64,000 bases of DNA from an uncultured Parolsenella sp. (GTDB lineage: Bacteria > Actinomycetota > Coriobacteriia > Coriobacteriales > Atopobiaceae), in NCBI RefSeq assembly GCF_934660935.1, contig NZ_CAKUIH010000003.1:62001-126000 (forward strand). The letters run 5' to 3'. Positions 1 to 8,538 of the stretch are shown here, in pieces. The notes under the pieces are model-generated. The model was given only the letters and a program-made list of their open reading frames with translations, searched no databases and had not been told where the DNA came from. Numbering within the stretch: the stretch's first letter is position 1; each line of letters starts with the position of its first letter. The translations under genes were made by a program, and so were the position numbers.

Positions 1-349
1 AGGCGATGTGGTCCGCGTAGGTCTCCCGGTACTCTTCGAGGTTCTTGGAGTAGGCGACGGTCGTGTGGACGGACATCTCCGCGCCGCGCACCTTCACGCT
101 GCACTTGAGCTTGCGCCGGAGGTCGAAATCCGAATAAACCGCGAGGTCAGACATGCGCGCCGGGGCGAGCGCCTCGAAGCTGAGACCGGCGTCCGGATCG
201 ATGTAGCCATAGGCGAGCATGCCGTCCGCGTCCTCCGGCAGATCCGCGACGCCGGCAGCGGCGAGGAGTTCGCGCAGGGAGTAGTCGACGAAGAGGACCT
301 GGCGATAGAGGTCGCGGAAACTCACCTGGTCAATGTTGAAGGACATCAT
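1..349 (-). CDS. Hypothetical protein, N-terminal part only (runs off the window)
   Basis: An open frame on the minus strand runs from an ATG-ATG pair at 349/346 to the window edge without a stop, giving about 116 residues (MMSFNIDQVSFRDLYRQ...). An AAAGGTGA ribosome binding site lies just upstream of the start. Codon use is GC-rich with G/C third positions, like the chromosomal genes and unlike the restriction island to its right. The visible part is soluble, mixed alpha/beta, with no signal peptide or membrane segment. I do not recognise the family. It is divergent from the restriction genes and probably marks the left border of that island. Confidence 0.7.
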   Translation of the reverse strand, partial: MMSFNIDQVSFRDLYRQVLFVDYSLRELLAAAGVADLPEDADGMLAYGYIDPDAGLSFEALAPARMSDLAVYSDFDLRRKLKCSVKVRGAEMSVHTTVAYSKNLEEYRETYADHIA

Positions 350-697
350 GGGGGGTCACCTTTCAACGGATTGTCCCTCCGATTGTGCCATCCCCCGGGC
401 AACTCCCCACGACGTGTTCCGCGAGCGGTCGCATGCGGCAGAGCTTACGGACAAAAATGGCCGGAACCCTACCGACCAACCACTAAGGATCATTTGCCAA
501 TGGCGCCAGCTTCGACCGACGACCAAACAAGCGAGGTGCAATCATCGCTAAATTCGAGCTAAAACCACCCTTCTTATTAATGTCCGTTACTTTGGTAGAA
601 TAGGATGCATGACTAGTTCAAGGCCGTCACCTAGCATCGTACAAAGCGTGACGGTCCAATCGATAGACAGCTTCGACAGAGATATGGAGTGCGGTAT
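350..697. other. Intergenic region between the unknown gene and the restriction-modification island
   Basis: About 350 bases lie between two divergent genes. Apart from the promoter-like sequence listed separately I see no gene here. The right half becomes more A+T-rich, which matches the start of the island. Short frames here lack ribosome binding sites. Confidence 0.5.
574..601 (+). promoter_or_regulatory. Possible sigma70-type promoter of the methylase gene
   Basis: TTATTA (574-579) and TAGAAT (596-601) are spaced by 16 bases, about 100 bases upstream of the methylase start at 698. This is a visual match in an A+T-rich patch. Confidence 0.35.
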
Positions 698-2044
698 ATG
701 ACGCCATCGGATTCGGAAATCGCAGCAGCCGTGGCCTCCCTGCCCCCTGCCACGAATTCACTCGAGTCCGGCTTCATCGAGGCTTTCGAGCGTCGCTACC
801 CCACCCGCATCCTCGAAACCCTCCTATGCGATCGCACTACAGGTCGCAACATCATCTGGGCAGACAACGAGTACGAGGCTCTGGGCGATGGTTATCTGGG
901 CGACGATGAAATCACCGTCGAGAAGATCACGGGTGCGAATTCCAACGTCATCAAGCCACGTATTGCCAAGGAGCAGGAGAGACAGTCCAAGCGCACAAAG
1001 AGCCGCGCGGAGGTGTTCACTCCGTCGTGGCTGTGCAACCAGATGAACAACGACCTGGACGAGATTTGGTTTGGACGCCGAGATGTCTTCAACGTTGAAA
1101 CAAATAACGGATGGTCACCTTGCGATGACCCCGTAGAGTTCCCGGAAGACACAGGCCGCGATTGGCGTGCCTACGTTAAGAGCAAGCGTCTCGAAATCAC
1201 TTGCGGCGAAGCGCCGTTCGTTTGCTCTCGCTATGACACCGTCACCGGCGATGCCCTCCATGTAGAAGAGCGCATTGGCTTCCTAGACCGGAAGCTTCGC
1301 GTTGTTACCGAGAATGCCAATATCCGCACCGAGTGGCTGGAGTGGGTCCTCGCCGCACTCAAGGCCTCATATGGCTTTGAGTATCAAGGCGATAATCTCC
1401 TCATCGCACACATCAACGTATTTGAGACCTTCTGCGAGCATCTACGCAATCGCTGGGGCGATGAGCCAACCATCGAAGTGCTGGACCAGGTTGCCTGGAT
1501 CGTCTCCTGGAACTTCTGGCAAATGAACGGCTTCACCGATGCCGTTCCGACCAATAAGACCGATGTTGTCATCCAGTCAACGCTCGTAGAGCCTGAGCCA
1601 GAACCGGCTCAGCAGTCCTTGTTTGACATGTTTGACGATGTATTCGAAGAAGAGATAACGCCAGAGGAGCCCAAGGAGACAGTTCCTCTGTGCGTCATTT
1701 ACGACTGGCAGAACAACGAACCGTATGAGCTTGCATCGTTGAAAGGCAAGGCGTGCCCCATGGGTAAGAAATTCTATGCAGTGATTGGCAATCCGCCCTA
1801 TCAGGGCAAAAGCGACTCCAATGGTCGCAAGCCACCCATTTATCACTACTTTATGGACGCTGCCTTCAGCGTAGCTGAAAGAGTAGAGCTCGTTACGCCC
1901 GCAAGATTCCTATTTGATGCTGGTCAGACTCCAAAAGAGTGGAATCGAAAAATGCTGAGCGACCCTCATTTTATGGTCGCAAGATACGAGGCCGACGCAA
2001 ACGCCGTCTTCTCTAATGTCGAAATCAAGGGGGGGTCGCCGTAA
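698..2044 (+). CDS. Eco57I-like DNA N6-adenine methylase, N-terminal part (frame broken at a G tract)
   Basis: This encodes the SAM-dependent adenine methylase part of a restriction-modification system. The frame begins at ATG 698, chosen over GTG 689 because GGAG (686-689) sits 7 bases upstream of 698. Visible motifs are RAEVFTP near residue 104, a degenerate SAM-binding ITCGEAP, and the catalytic GNPPYQG loop near residue 363. The frame stops at 2044, just after a 7-G tract, in the middle of the conserved IKGG-V segment that follows NPPY in Eco57I/TaqI-type methylases. Read one base back, the protein continues as VAVTYRDLN and joins the next entry. The gene is therefore either switched off by slippage or frameshifted. 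The helicase gene follows directly in the same operon. Confidence 0.8.
   Translation: MTPSDSEIAAAVASLPPATNSLESGFIEAFERRYPTRILETLLCDRTTGRNIIWADNEYEALGDGYLGDDEITVEKITGANSNVIKPRIAKEQERQSKRTKSRAEVFTPSWLCNQMNNDLDEIWFGRRDVFNVETNNGWSPCDDPVEFPEDTGRDWRAYVKSKRLEITCGEAPFVCSRYDTVTGDALHVEERIGFLDRKLRVVTENANIRTEWLEWVLAALKASYGFEYQGDNLLIAHINVFETFCEHLRNRWGDEPTIEVLDQVAWIVSWNFWQMNGFTDAVPTNKTDVVIQSTLVEPEPEPAQQSLFDMFDDVFEEEITPEEPKETVPLCVIYDWQNNEPYELASLKGKACPMGKKFYAVIGNPPYQGKSDSNGRKPPIYHYFMDAAFSVAERVELVTPARFLFDAGQTPKEWNRKMLSDPHFMVARYEADANAVFSNVEIKGGSP
2029..2035 (+). repeat. Seven-G homopolymer at the methylase frame break
   Basis: Seven consecutive G residues follow codon AA-. With eight G, or a -1 slip, the upstream and downstream halves of the methylase read as one protein of about 695 residues. 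With seven, translation stops 3 codons later. Poly-G tracts of this kind are the classic basis of phase-variable restriction systems; in a single sequence a sequencing error is also possible. Confidence 0.75.
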
Positions 2045-2103
2045 CCTACAGAGACCTGAACGCCAAGTTTGAACCGATTGGCATTTTCATTGCACTTGAC
2101 CCC

Positions 2104-2784
2104 ATGAAGGAAATCTTGAGCAAAGTTCAGGCCTCTACTACTAAGACCCTATCCGGCCTTGTAACAGGTGCCGTCCCCTACAGGTATTCGGACAAAGCGA
2201 AAAAAGACCACCCAGAGCTTCTCAAGCTTATGGGCAAGTCCTATGACCTCAGGACAAATGCTCTAGATAATCTAGATAACAAATTGTTCTTTCCTAACAA
2301 GGAAGCTGATTTTGATTACGTCGCCGTATTTGGGCTTCACAATAAGCAGAGGGAATATCTCTGGATTAGGCGCGAATATATAGACGTTCCAGACAATTTT
2401 GAAGGCTATAAAGTGCTGCTATCTAAGGCCAGCGGATCTGGCACTTTTGGCGAGAAACTGACATCCCTCGCAGTCGCAGCAAAAAGGGTTGGTCACACCC
2501 AGTCTTTCGTTTCAATGGGTAACTTCGACACAGAATCAGAAGCTGACGCTCTCGTAAAATATCTAAAGACTAAATTCTCACGCTCGCTTATGGGAATCTT
2601 GAAAGTCACGCAGGACATTACGCCAAGGGTATGGGGACTTGTCCCTCTCCAGGACTTCACCCCCGCCTCTGACATTGACTGGTCGAAGCCCATCCCTGAC
2701 ATCGACAAGCAGCTCTATGCCAAGTATGGCCTCGACGAAGATGAGATCTCCTTCATCGAATCCCATGTGAAGGAGATGGATTAG
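2104..2784 (+). CDS. C-terminal part of the Eco57I-like methylase (target recognition region)
   Basis: The open frame is continuous from the G tract (about 2036), with a first internal ATG at 2104. It holds the C-terminal target-recognition region of the methylase. The end, with TPRVWGLVPLQDFT and then a run of the form DIDW-IDKQLYAKYGL-FIE, is typical of the C-terminus of this methylase family. No good ribosome binding site precedes 2104, so it is probably made only as part of the full-length protein after slippage. The region around 2100-2600 is the most A+T-rich coding stretch in the window, as is common for specificity domains. It ends two bases before the helicase start, which shows operon organisation. 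Confidence 0.7.
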   Translation: MKEILSKVQASTTKTLSGLVTGAVPYRYSDKAKKDHPELLKLMGKSYDLRTNALDNLDNKLFFPNKEADFDYVAVFGLHNKQREYLWIRREYIDVPDNFEGYKVLLSKASGSGTFGEKLTSLAVAAKRVGHTQSFVSMGNFDTESEADALVKYLKTKFSRSLMGILKVTQDITPRVWGLVPLQDFTPASDIDWSKPIPDIDKQLYAKYGLDEDEISFIESHVKEMD

Positions 2785-2786
2785 CC

Positions 2787-5700
2787 ATGGCCTTCTCCGA
2801 CATCACCGGGCACGTCAAAACGTCGCGCCCTGCGCTTCCGCAAATCTATGCCTATACCACGCCCGAAATCGCCCGACACGATGGTTGGACGAAGATTGGC
2901 TATACCGAGCAGGACGTTGAAACGCGCATCAAACAACAGACCCACACGGCTGACATCCACGTCATTATCGAGTGGCACGGAAATGCCACCTATGAGGACA
3001 CCGGCGAGACGTTCCGCGACACTGACTTCCACGGCTATCTTAGAAAGCTCGAGATCACCAACGAGCCAAGCACTGAATGGTTCAAGATTGAGCCTCAACC
3101 AGCCAAGCTGCATTTCTATGAGTTCCGCGAGAATCACGGCATCCTAGATACCCCTGAGGCGATTGATTACAAGCTCCGCGACGAGCAGTCCGAGGCAGTG
3201 CGACAGACCGTCAACTACGCTCACGCGCACGATCGCGGCGAGTTTCTCTGGAATGCCAAGCCACGCTTTGGCAAGACTCTCACGAGCTACGACCTCTGCC
3301 AGAAGCTTGGGGCCCAGAAAGTCCTTATCGTCACGAATCGCCCCGCCATCGCCAACTCCTGGTACGACGACTACGTGAAATTCGTCGGCAAGGAATCTGG
3401 CCTCTGCTTCATCAGCAGCGTAAGCGCGCTTCAAGGCAAGCCCAACTGTCTCTCTCGTGAACAGTACTTGCAGAATCTTCGCAGTAGCGGGTCCAAGGGA
3501 TTCATCGAATTCGTTAGTCTTCAGGACCTCAAGGGCGCCATTGAATTCGGTGGCAAGTTCGACAAATTGAAGCACGTGTCCGATATCGAGTGGGACGTCC
3601 TTGTCATTGACGAGGCGCACGAGGGTGTCGACACCTTCAAGACAGATGTTGCGTTTGATCACATCAAGCGCAAGTTCACGCTTCACCTCTCCGGCACGCC
3701 ATTCAAGGCCATTGCCAATGAGAAGTTCCCCTCTGATGCAATCTTCAACTGGACCTATGCCGACGAGCAGCAAGCAAAGCGCGATTGGGACAACCCGGCT
3801 CTCCCCAACCCGTACGCAGACCTTCCCCGCCTCAACATGTTCACTTACCAAATGAGTGACATCATCGAGGACGAAGTGCGTCGAGGTTGCAGCATAGACG
3901 GCGACACAGTCGAATACGCTTTCGACCTAAATGAGTTTTTCGCCACCAACGCCAATGGCTTTTTCCTGCACAACGAAGATGTCAATCGTTTCCTCGATGC
4001 ACTCACCACGCAGAAGAAGTTCCCGTTCTCCACGCCCGAGCTCCGCAGCGAGCTTCGCCACACCTTCTGGATGCTCAATCGCGTCGACTCTGCAAAGGCC
4101 CTGGCAAAGAAGCTCAAGGCGCATCCGGTATTCAAGGATTACGAAATCGTTCTAGCCGCCGGCGACGGCAAGCTGGACGATGCCGACGAATCCGCAAATG
4201 CCTTCGATGCGGTTCGCGAAGCGATTGCGGCGCACGACAAGACCATCACCCTTTCCGTTGGCCAGCTGACCACCGGCGTTACGGTTCCCGAGTGGACCGC
4301 CGTTCTCATGCTCTCCAACATGAAGAGTCCCTCGCTCTACATGCAAGCCGCATTCCGCGCGCAGAACCCGTGCTTGTTCAATATTGATGGCAAGTTCTTC
4401 CGTAAGGAAAACGCCTACGTTTTCGACTTCGACCCGGCGCGAACCCTCACCATCTTCGAGGAATTCGCGAACGACCTGTATACAGACACCGCGTCAGGCG
4501 GAGGCACGCTCGACGATCGCAAGAAGCGCATTCGCACGCTTCTGAACTTCTTCCCTGTGATCGGTGAGGATGAGAATGGCGAGATGATAGAGCTGGACGC
4601 CGAGCGCGTGCCCTCCATCCCCCGCAAGATCCGCTCGCACGAGGTTGTACGCAGGGGCTTCATGAGCGATTTTCTGTTCCAGAACATTAGCAGCATCTTC
4701 CACGCGCCATCGGAGATCGTCGATGTTCTGCAGAAGCTTGAGCCGTATAAAGCATCCAATGACCCGCTGGATGTCAATCGAGAAATCGCAACGGAACTCG
4801 ACCTCAACGAAGACGGCGATGTAGAAATTCCTGCCACGCAGATTGTGGGCCTCGCCGACGAACTCTTTGGCGACAAGGTCTATAGCACCATCGCTAATGA
4901 TCTCAACGGCGTCATCGATTCCATTTGCATCGAGAAGTCCGACGATCCTGACGACCACCTCTTAGACGCACTCACCAAGACGTTTGGTGACAGCATCACC
5001 AAGCCCCTCGTTGACGCCGCCCAACAGAACTACGGCACCGATATGAAGCCTGCCCAGCAGAGAAAGATGGAGCGTCGCATCAAGGCTGACGTGGACATTA
5101 AGCTCAACCGCGAGGTGGGCAACTTCAATATCGCCAAGAACCGAATTGAGAGCGACCGCGCCAATGAGCTCAAGCTCGCCCAGACCCAGGCCGAGGAAGA
5201 TAGCATCAATCGCAAGCATGACGAAAAGCTTGAGGCTGCCCGCAAGGAACTGGTCAGCAGCCTTAAGGAATCGCGAGAGGAACTTGTGAAGAGCGCTGGT
5301 GAGACCATCGTTCGCGAGGTTGAGACCGCAAAGAAGGAAGCCAAGAAGCAGACGCTCGAAGGCAGCATTCGCGACCACCTGCGCGGCTTTTCTCGCACCA
5401 TCCCCTCGTTCCTCATGGCGTACGGTACTGAGAGCACCACGCTTTCCGAGTTCGACAAGATTATTCCGGCAGACGTGTTCTATGAGGTAACGAGTGTAAC
5501 TGTTGATCAGTTCAAGCTTCTGCGCGACGGTGGAGACGTCATCGATCCCGAGACTGGCGAGAAGATATACTTCGCAGGCCAGCTCTTTGACCCCGATGTC
5601 TTCGATGACTCGGTACGCGAGTTCATTGATCTGCGCACCAAGCTAGCCAACTACTTCGACGAGTCTCTCGACGAGGACATCTTCGACTACGTGCCGCCGC

Positions 5701-6116
5701 AGAAGACCAACCAGATCTTTACCCCGCGTAATGTCGTCATCGATATGGTTGACCTCTTCGAGAAGGAGAATCCGGGCTGCTTCGACGACCCGAACCACAC
5801 CTTCGCCGACCTGTACATGAAGTCTGGCCTCTACATTACGGAGATAATCAAGCGCCTATACAACAGCGAGAAGATGCGTGAGATTTTCCCAGATGACCGC
5901 AAACGCCTCAATCACATCCTGGAGAAGCAGGTCTTTGGCATTGCGCCGACCGAGATCATCTACCAGATTGCAACGCACTACATCCTTGGCTACAACAACG
6001 AGATTGGTGCCTACTGCGACACCAACTTCGTTAAGGCAGACTCCGCCGAACTGGCCAAGAACGGTCAACTCGCCGACTTCGTCGAAGCCACCTTCGGCAA
6101 CAAGATGGAGGGGTAG
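2787..6116 (+). CDS. Restriction protein: GIY-YIG nuclease, DEAH helicase and methylase-like C-terminus
   Basis: This 1109-residue protein is the probable restriction partner of the preceding methylase. Domains in order: an N-terminal GIY-YIG-like nuclease (YAYTTP near 22, GWTKIGYT near 33-40, R47 region); a superfamily 2 helicase with Walker A variant PRFGKTLT near 160, DEAH box VIDEAHEG near 272, and a motif VI-like QAAFRAQNP near 520; a long charged helical or coiled-coil stretch at about 780-855; and a C-terminal methylase-like region with NQIFTPRNVV near 977 and ADLYMKSGLYI near 1007, resembling the SAM-binding part of N6 methylases. The start ATG 2787 follows GGAG and the previous stop by 2 bases. 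Helicase-plus-GIY-YIG proteins paired with Eco57I-like methylases are known in actinobacteria; the cleavage mode here is inferred. Confidence 0.8.
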   Translation: MAFSDITGHVKTSRPALPQIYAYTTPEIARHDGWTKIGYTEQDVETRIKQQTHTADIHVIIEWHGNATYEDTGETFRDTDFHGYLRKLEITNEPSTEWFKIEPQPAKLHFYEFRENHGILDTPEAIDYKLRDEQSEAVRQTVNYAHAHDRGEFLWNAKPRFGKTLTSYDLCQKLGAQKVLIVTNRPAIANSWYDDYVKFVGKESGLCFISSVSALQGKPNCLSREQYLQNLRSSGSKGFIEFVSLQDLKGAIEFGGKFDKLKHVSDIEWDVLVIDEAHEGVDTFKTDVAFDHIKRKFTLHLSGTPFKAIANEKFPSDAIFNWTYADEQQAKRDWDNPALPNPYADLPRLNMFTYQMSDIIEDEVRRGCSIDGDTVEYAFDLNEFFATNANGFFLHNEDVNRFLDALTTQKKFPFSTPELRSELRHTFWMLNRVDSAKALAKKLKAHPVFKDYEIVLAAGDGKLDDADESANAFDAVREAIAAHDKTITLSVGQLTTGVTVPEWTAVLMLSNMKSPSLYMQAAFRAQNPCLFNIDGKFFRKENAYVFDFDPARTLTIFEEFANDLYTDTASGGGTLDDRKKRIRTLLNFFPVIGEDENGEMIELDAERVPSIPRKIRSHEVVRRGFMSDFLFQNISSIFHAPSEIVDVLQKLEPYKASNDPLDVNREIATELDLNEDGDVEIPATQIVGLADELFGDKVYSTIANDLNGVIDSICIEKSDDPDDHLLDALTKTFGDSITKPLVDAAQQNYGTDMKPAQQRKMERRIKADVDIKLNREVGNFNIAKNRIESDRANELKLAQTQAEEDSINRKHDEKLEAARKELVSSLKESREELVKSAGETIVREVETAKKEAKKQTLEGSIRDHLRGFSRTIPSFLMAYGTESTTLSEFDKIIPADVFYEVTSVTVDQFKLLRDGGDVIDPETGEKIYFAGQLFDPDVFDDSVREFIDLRTKLANYFDESLDEDIFDYVPPQKTNQIFTPRNVVIDMVDLFEKENPGCFDDPNHTFADLYMKSGLYITEIIKRLYNSEKMREIFPDDRKRLNHILEKQVFGIAPTEIIYQIATHYILGYNNEIGAYCDTNFVKADSAELAKNGQLADFVEATFGNKMEG

Positions 6117-6130
6117 ATCTCGTCGACAAC

Positions 6131-6466
6131 GTGGGCCTGCGCGACTTTGCGCGCGACCTTGAGTCCGCCGAGGGTAAGGTGGCTGTCTACGCCAAGCTGC
6201 CGAGGTCGTTCAAGATTCCAACGCCCGTGGGTAACTACGCACCCGACTGGGCCATCGCCTTCGAAAAGGGCAGCGTGCGCCACGTCTTCTTCGTTGCGGA
6301 GACCAAGGGAAGTATGGACAGCCTCGAGCTGCGCGACATCGAGCGCGGCAAGATCGAGTGCGCCAGGAAGCTCTTCAACGAGTTTTCCGGCGAGGACGTG
6401 CGATATAACGTCGTTCACAGCTACCAGGATCTGCTGAACGTAATCCAGGGGATGGAGAACCCATGA
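6131..6466 (+). CDS. Stand-alone type III restriction (Res) endonuclease domain, probable remnant
   Basis: This 111-residue protein starts at GTG 6131. It matches the C-terminal nuclease domain of type III Res subunits: KLPRSFKIPTPVGNY, then PDWAI, then FVAETKG, which together give the PD-(D/E)xK catalytic pattern (D, E, K all present). The SF2 helicase that normally precedes this domain is absent; the gene upstream is a different helicase in another frame. It overlaps the next gene by 4 bases (ATGA), so it is still translated in register with an operon. It could be a decayed end of a lost res gene or a small nuclease kept on its own. The start has no strong ribosome binding site. Confidence 0.6.
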   Translation: MGLRDFARDLESAEGKVAVYAKLPRSFKIPTPVGNYAPDWAIAFEKGSVRHVFFVAETKGSMDSLELRDIERGKIECARKLFNEFSGEDVRYNVVHSYQDLLNVIQGMENP

Positions 6467-7395
6467 AGCACTACGACCTCGGGACGATCAAGAAGGTCGA
6501 CCTCAAGTCCGTCTGGCCTCACGAGGCGCTGGACTTCACCAAGTGGCTCGCGGAGGAGAGCAGCCTAGCGCTGCTCAGCGAGGCCGTGGGGATGGACCTC
6601 GAGCTTCGCGAGGTCGAGTCTGCCGTCGGCTCCTTCCGCGCGGACATCTACGCCGCTGACACGGCCACGGGCGCCAAGGTAATCATCGAGAACCAGCTCG
6701 AGGACACCAACCACGACCACCTGGGCAAGGTGATCACCTACGCCGCGGGCAAGGACGCCCAAGCGGTCATCTGGATCGTTCGCCACGCCCGCGACGAGCA
6801 TCGTCAGGCCATCGAGTGGCTCAACGCCCATACGGATGAAGAGGTCGCGTTTTTCCTCGTCGAGATAGAGGTTTGGTCCATCGGCGACTCCCTCCCCGCG
6901 CCGCGCTTCAACGTGGTCGAACAACCCAACGAGTGGGCACGCGCCATCAAGGCGAGCGAGGGCCTGTCCGAGACCGACAAGATTAAGCTCGCCTACTGGA
7001 CGAGGTATCGCGAGGTGGCCGAGGCCACACCCCAGTTCATGAAGGAGTTCAGCCCCAGGAAGCCGGCGAAGAATCATTGGTCCACCCTGAGCTGCGAGAG
7101 TTCGGCGTATCACATGGCGCTGATCATCGACACGCAGGGCGGCCGTACGGGCGTCGAGTTCTACGTGCCGGACGACAAGGAGATTGGCCACAGGGCCATC
7201 GCGAACGTGGCCATCTTCGAGCAGAGGCTCGGACTCAAGGCCAAGGTGTTCGACGCGAGCAAGGCGTCGGGCATTCGTCTCTACAAGCCCGGGCGCGCAA
7301 TCAGGACGCAGCAGGACAAGTGGGACGAATTCATCAAGGAGCAGCTCGGCTGGGCACTCGAGATGAAGAAGATCATCCGGGAGCTTGAGCTGTAG
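6463..7395 (+). CDS. DUF4268 domain protein with PD-(D/E)xK nuclease-like fold
   Basis: This 310-residue protein has the recognisable DUF4268 architecture. The N-terminal half carries FRADIYA near residue 59 and KVIIENQLEDTNHDHLGK near 72-89, a PD-(D/E)xK-like core in which D and E-x-Q are present. The C-terminal half (about 185-310) is the DUF4268 domain proper. Members are common in defence islands and beside restriction systems, where a nuclease or regulatory role is suspected but, as far as I know, not proven. The start overlaps the previous stop by 4 bases, so it is coexpressed with the Res-like domain. It is the last gene of the island, and its G+C is already closer to that of the chromosome. 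Confidence 0.8.
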   Translation: MKHYDLGTIKKVDLKSVWPHEALDFTKWLAEESSLALLSEAVGMDLELREVESAVGSFRADIYAADTATGAKVIIENQLEDTNHDHLGKVITYAAGKDAQAVIWIVRHARDEHRQAIEWLNAHTDEEVAFFLVEIEVWSIGDSLPAPRFNVVEQPNEWARAIKASEGLSETDKIKLAYWTRYREVAEATPQFMKEFSPRKPAKNHWSTLSCESSAYHMALIIDTQGGRTGVEFYVPDDKEIGHRAIANVAIFEQRLGLKAKVFDASKASGIRLYKPGRAIRTQQDKWDEFIKEQLGWALEMKKIIRELEL

Positions 7396-7558
7396 AGAGC
7401 GATACCCGGGATGTGGGGCTAGGGGCGAAGCGCGGGCTTGCTCGACAGCACGAGAATCGGGTCAATGCTCCTCGGCTGAGTCGTTTCTCGAGTGATCACA
7501 CATGCCGATGGGCGGCGCCTAGGCCCAAGCGTCCAGACACCCGGACGAAAAATGTCGC

Positions 7559-7678
7559 TAAGTAGGGGGCTAATCCCTGATGGCCCAAGTAGCCCCCGTC
7601 TTTTCGCCGTAAAACCCCAGTTGGCAAAGATCCATATCGGTCGTCTACTCGGCCAAACCCGAAACAGCCCCCTACTTA
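7559..7678 (+). repeat. Three-arm inverted repeat with mutually exclusive pairings
   Basis: Arm 1 TAAGTAGGGGGCT (7559-7571) is perfectly complementary to arm 3 AGCCCCCTACTTA (7666-7678). Its core GGGGGCT can also pair with arm 2 AGCCCCC (7591-7597), which is followed by GTCTTTT. The short-range pairing therefore looks like a terminator hairpin and the long-range one like an anti-terminator. It may instead be only a complex terminator of the restriction operon. Confidence 0.45.
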
Positions 7679-7726
7679 ACGTGTTTTTAGCTCGCGCTTC
7701 AATTAAGAGACGGTATTACATCGCCA

Positions 7727-7779
7727 TCTTCGGCCGCATTTTGCGGCCGAAGAGAAGCCGCTGCTGTCGCAGCGGCTTC
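7727..7779. terminator. Two adjacent perfect hairpins
   Basis: The first hairpin has 11-bp arms TCTTCGGCCGC (7727-7737) and GCGGCCGAAGA (7743-7753) around an ATTTT loop. The second starts at the next base with 10-bp arms GAAGCCGCTG (7754-7763) and CAGCGGCTTC (7770-7779). Neither is followed by a long T run. They may be terminators or RNA-processing structures upstream of the gene at 7867. Confidence 0.4.
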
Positions 7780-7866
7780 GAATGCGCGCTCAGCAAGCCC
7801 CACGCACAAGCCATCTAGTCAACGACCGCTATCATGGTTCCAGACAACCACACAAAAGGACGGCAC

Positions 7867-8403
7867 ATGGACAGTACCAAGCGCTATAAGTCCGGCGATG
7901 CACCCCTGCGCCCTGACCAGCGGCTGAGCCGCGAGTCGCGTGCCGAGCGCGCCGAACGCGAACGCAGGCACGAACGCCTCGTCAACGAGCACATGTATCG
8001 CGCGGCCAACTCGTGCGCGAAGAAGCGCCGCTATGCCACGTATGATCAGGCCCGCGCGACTCTGCGTTTCTGCGAGGAGTCTGAGGGGCGGCCGCTCTAC
8101 ATCTACAAGTGCGAATACTGCGGCGGCTGGCACCTTACCCACCAGGCTGACCAGCAGCGATATGGCCGTGAGGCGGGTCACGAGGCGCAGGAGCGCATCA
8201 CCCGCGAAGAGGCGGCGAAGGCAGCGGCGGGTCCCGTCGCGCGGTTTGGCGTCGGCGACCTGGTGATCGACGAAGCGACCAACACGCCCTGCGTCGTGAA
8301 CGCCGTGGGAGAGATCGGCGGCGAGCCCGCCTACGAGCTTTCCAGTGCAAACGGATGCTCTGAGCTGGGATGGGTTCGCGAGTCCGAGGTGCGCGAGGCG
8401 TAA
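7867..8403 (+). CDS. Hypothetical protein with a zinc-ribbon-like CxxC motif
   Basis: The 178-residue protein starts at ATG 7867, preferred over an upstream GTG at 7834 because AAAGGAC lies 5 bases before it. The N-terminus is very basic and arginine-rich. In the middle, YKCEYCGGWHLTH forms a CxxC-x3-H-x2-H pattern that could bind zinc, as in small nucleic-acid-binding proteins. The C-terminal part (VARFGVGDLVIDEATNTPC onward) looks like a small beta-barrel domain. I do not recognise a named family. The next gene is convergent. Codon use is typical of the chromosome, so it is probably a resident gene rather than part of the restriction island. Confidence 0.65.
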   Translation: MDSTKRYKSGDAPLRPDQRLSRESRAERAERERRHERLVNEHMYRAANSCAKKRRYATYDQARATLRFCEESEGRPLYIYKCEYCGGWHLTHQADQQRYGREAGHEAQERITREEAAKAAAGPVARFGVGDLVIDEATNTPCVVNAVGEIGGEPAYELSSANGCSELGWVRESEVREA

Positions 8404-8538
8404 GCGCGGCGTCGTGACGGGGGGTCGCGGGGCCCGGCGGGGGCGCGAGCGGCGCGACGGGGACAGCACGCAGACGCGGCCAGCGCGGCGCGCGCCCTCC
8501 GCGACCAGCGCGGCAATCGCGGAATCGCAGCGGCGGCC

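Larger units (their letters stand above)
7396..7866. other. Intergenic region rich in inverted repeats, right end of the restriction island
   Basis: About 470 bases hold no convincing gene. A possible 108-codon frame at 7492-7818 has no ribosome binding site and an unnatural composition. The region contains a set of alternative inverted repeats (7559-7678) and two perfect back-to-back hairpins (7727-7779), described separately. Confidence 0.55.

Noticed and set aside
7492..7818. A 108-codon frame between the restriction island and the zinc-finger gene
   Set aside because: It has no ribosome binding site or recognisable domain, and it crosses several perfect inverted repeats, so it is more likely noncoding.
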